Positions 5,568-5,597 of a stretch of DNA of 5,597 nt are shown here, in pieces. The notes beneath the pieces were generated by a model. The model was not told the origin of the DNA. It was given only the letters and a program-made list of their open reading frames with translations, and did no database searches. Numbering within the stretch: the stretch's first letter is position 1; each line of letters starts with the position of its first letter. A program made the position numbers and the translations under genes. Source of the stretch: FEN-1297 sp046704255 (GTDB lineage: Bacteria; Bacteroidota; Ignavibacteria; Ignavibacteriales; Ignavibacteriaceae); NCBI GenBank assembly GCA_046704255.1, contig JBJKSH010000224.1:1-5597 (forward strand). The letters run 5' to 3'.

Positions 5568-5597
5568 ACTTAATTTAGTAACAACTTAATTTAGTAA
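5568..5597. repeat. Two tandem 14-bp repeats, 16-bp period, upstream of ptsN
   Basis: ACTTAATTTAGTAA occurs at 5568-5581 and again at 5584-5597, identical and separated by two bases. The core 12-mer also appears inverted at 5492-5503 (TTACTAAATTAA on the plus strand), with a partial copy TTACTAA at 5532-5538. The right side is cut by the window end, so more units may follow. Spaced identical and inverted copies upstream of an operon could be protein-binding sites. Confidence 0.5.

Overview
The window is AT-rich bacterial DNA. Its gene content points to the Bacteroidota/Chlorobi/Ignavibacteria group, and most likely to an Ignavibacteria-like organism. The best marker is the secreted protein at 507-1922. 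It carries an 'LPVELTSF...LKWTTATEQNNLGFDIERS' linker and a 'LYQNYPNPFNPETIIKYNL' type A sorting domain of the type IX secretion system (T9SS), a combination I associate with that group. This is recognition from memory, not a database result.

All five complete genes lie on the minus strand, so the reading order is from high to low coordinates. First comes ptsN (PTS EIIA type, 5474-5004), followed after 44 bp by hisS (4959-3700), after 1 bp by lgt (3698-2775), and after 5 bp by rlmB (2769-2008). The hisS-lgt-rlmB spacing is operon-tight, and ptsN probably leads the same transcript. The four genes cover signalling or carbon/nitrogen control, tRNA-His charging, lipoprotein maturation and 23S rRNA methylation. 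They look like ordinary chromosomal housekeeping genes. After an 85-bp AT-rich gap with its own plausible promoter comes a secreted zinc enzyme of the S1/P1 nuclease and phospholipase C superfamily. It has a signal peptide, a C-terminal linker and the T9SS tail.

The region without an intact gene (1-506) holds the most unusual structure. Bases 1-132 on the plus strand align without gaps to the last 33 codons of the secreted enzyme plus 33 bp beyond its stop (605-474, minus strand), at 100/132 identities. By my hand count all 32 differences are transversions, and the pattern is directional. The plus-strand copy therefore looks like a decayed, inverted DNA-level copy of the T9SS tail, with a stop codon where the tail has a tyrosine. 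I saw no RNA gene, CRISPR array, transposase or phage gene.

Other observations are a 21-bp palindromic element translated in frame inside the enzyme's linker, a mixed nuclease/phospholipase-type metal-ligand set in that enzyme, a degenerate hairpin just downstream of it, and short repeats upstream of ptsN.
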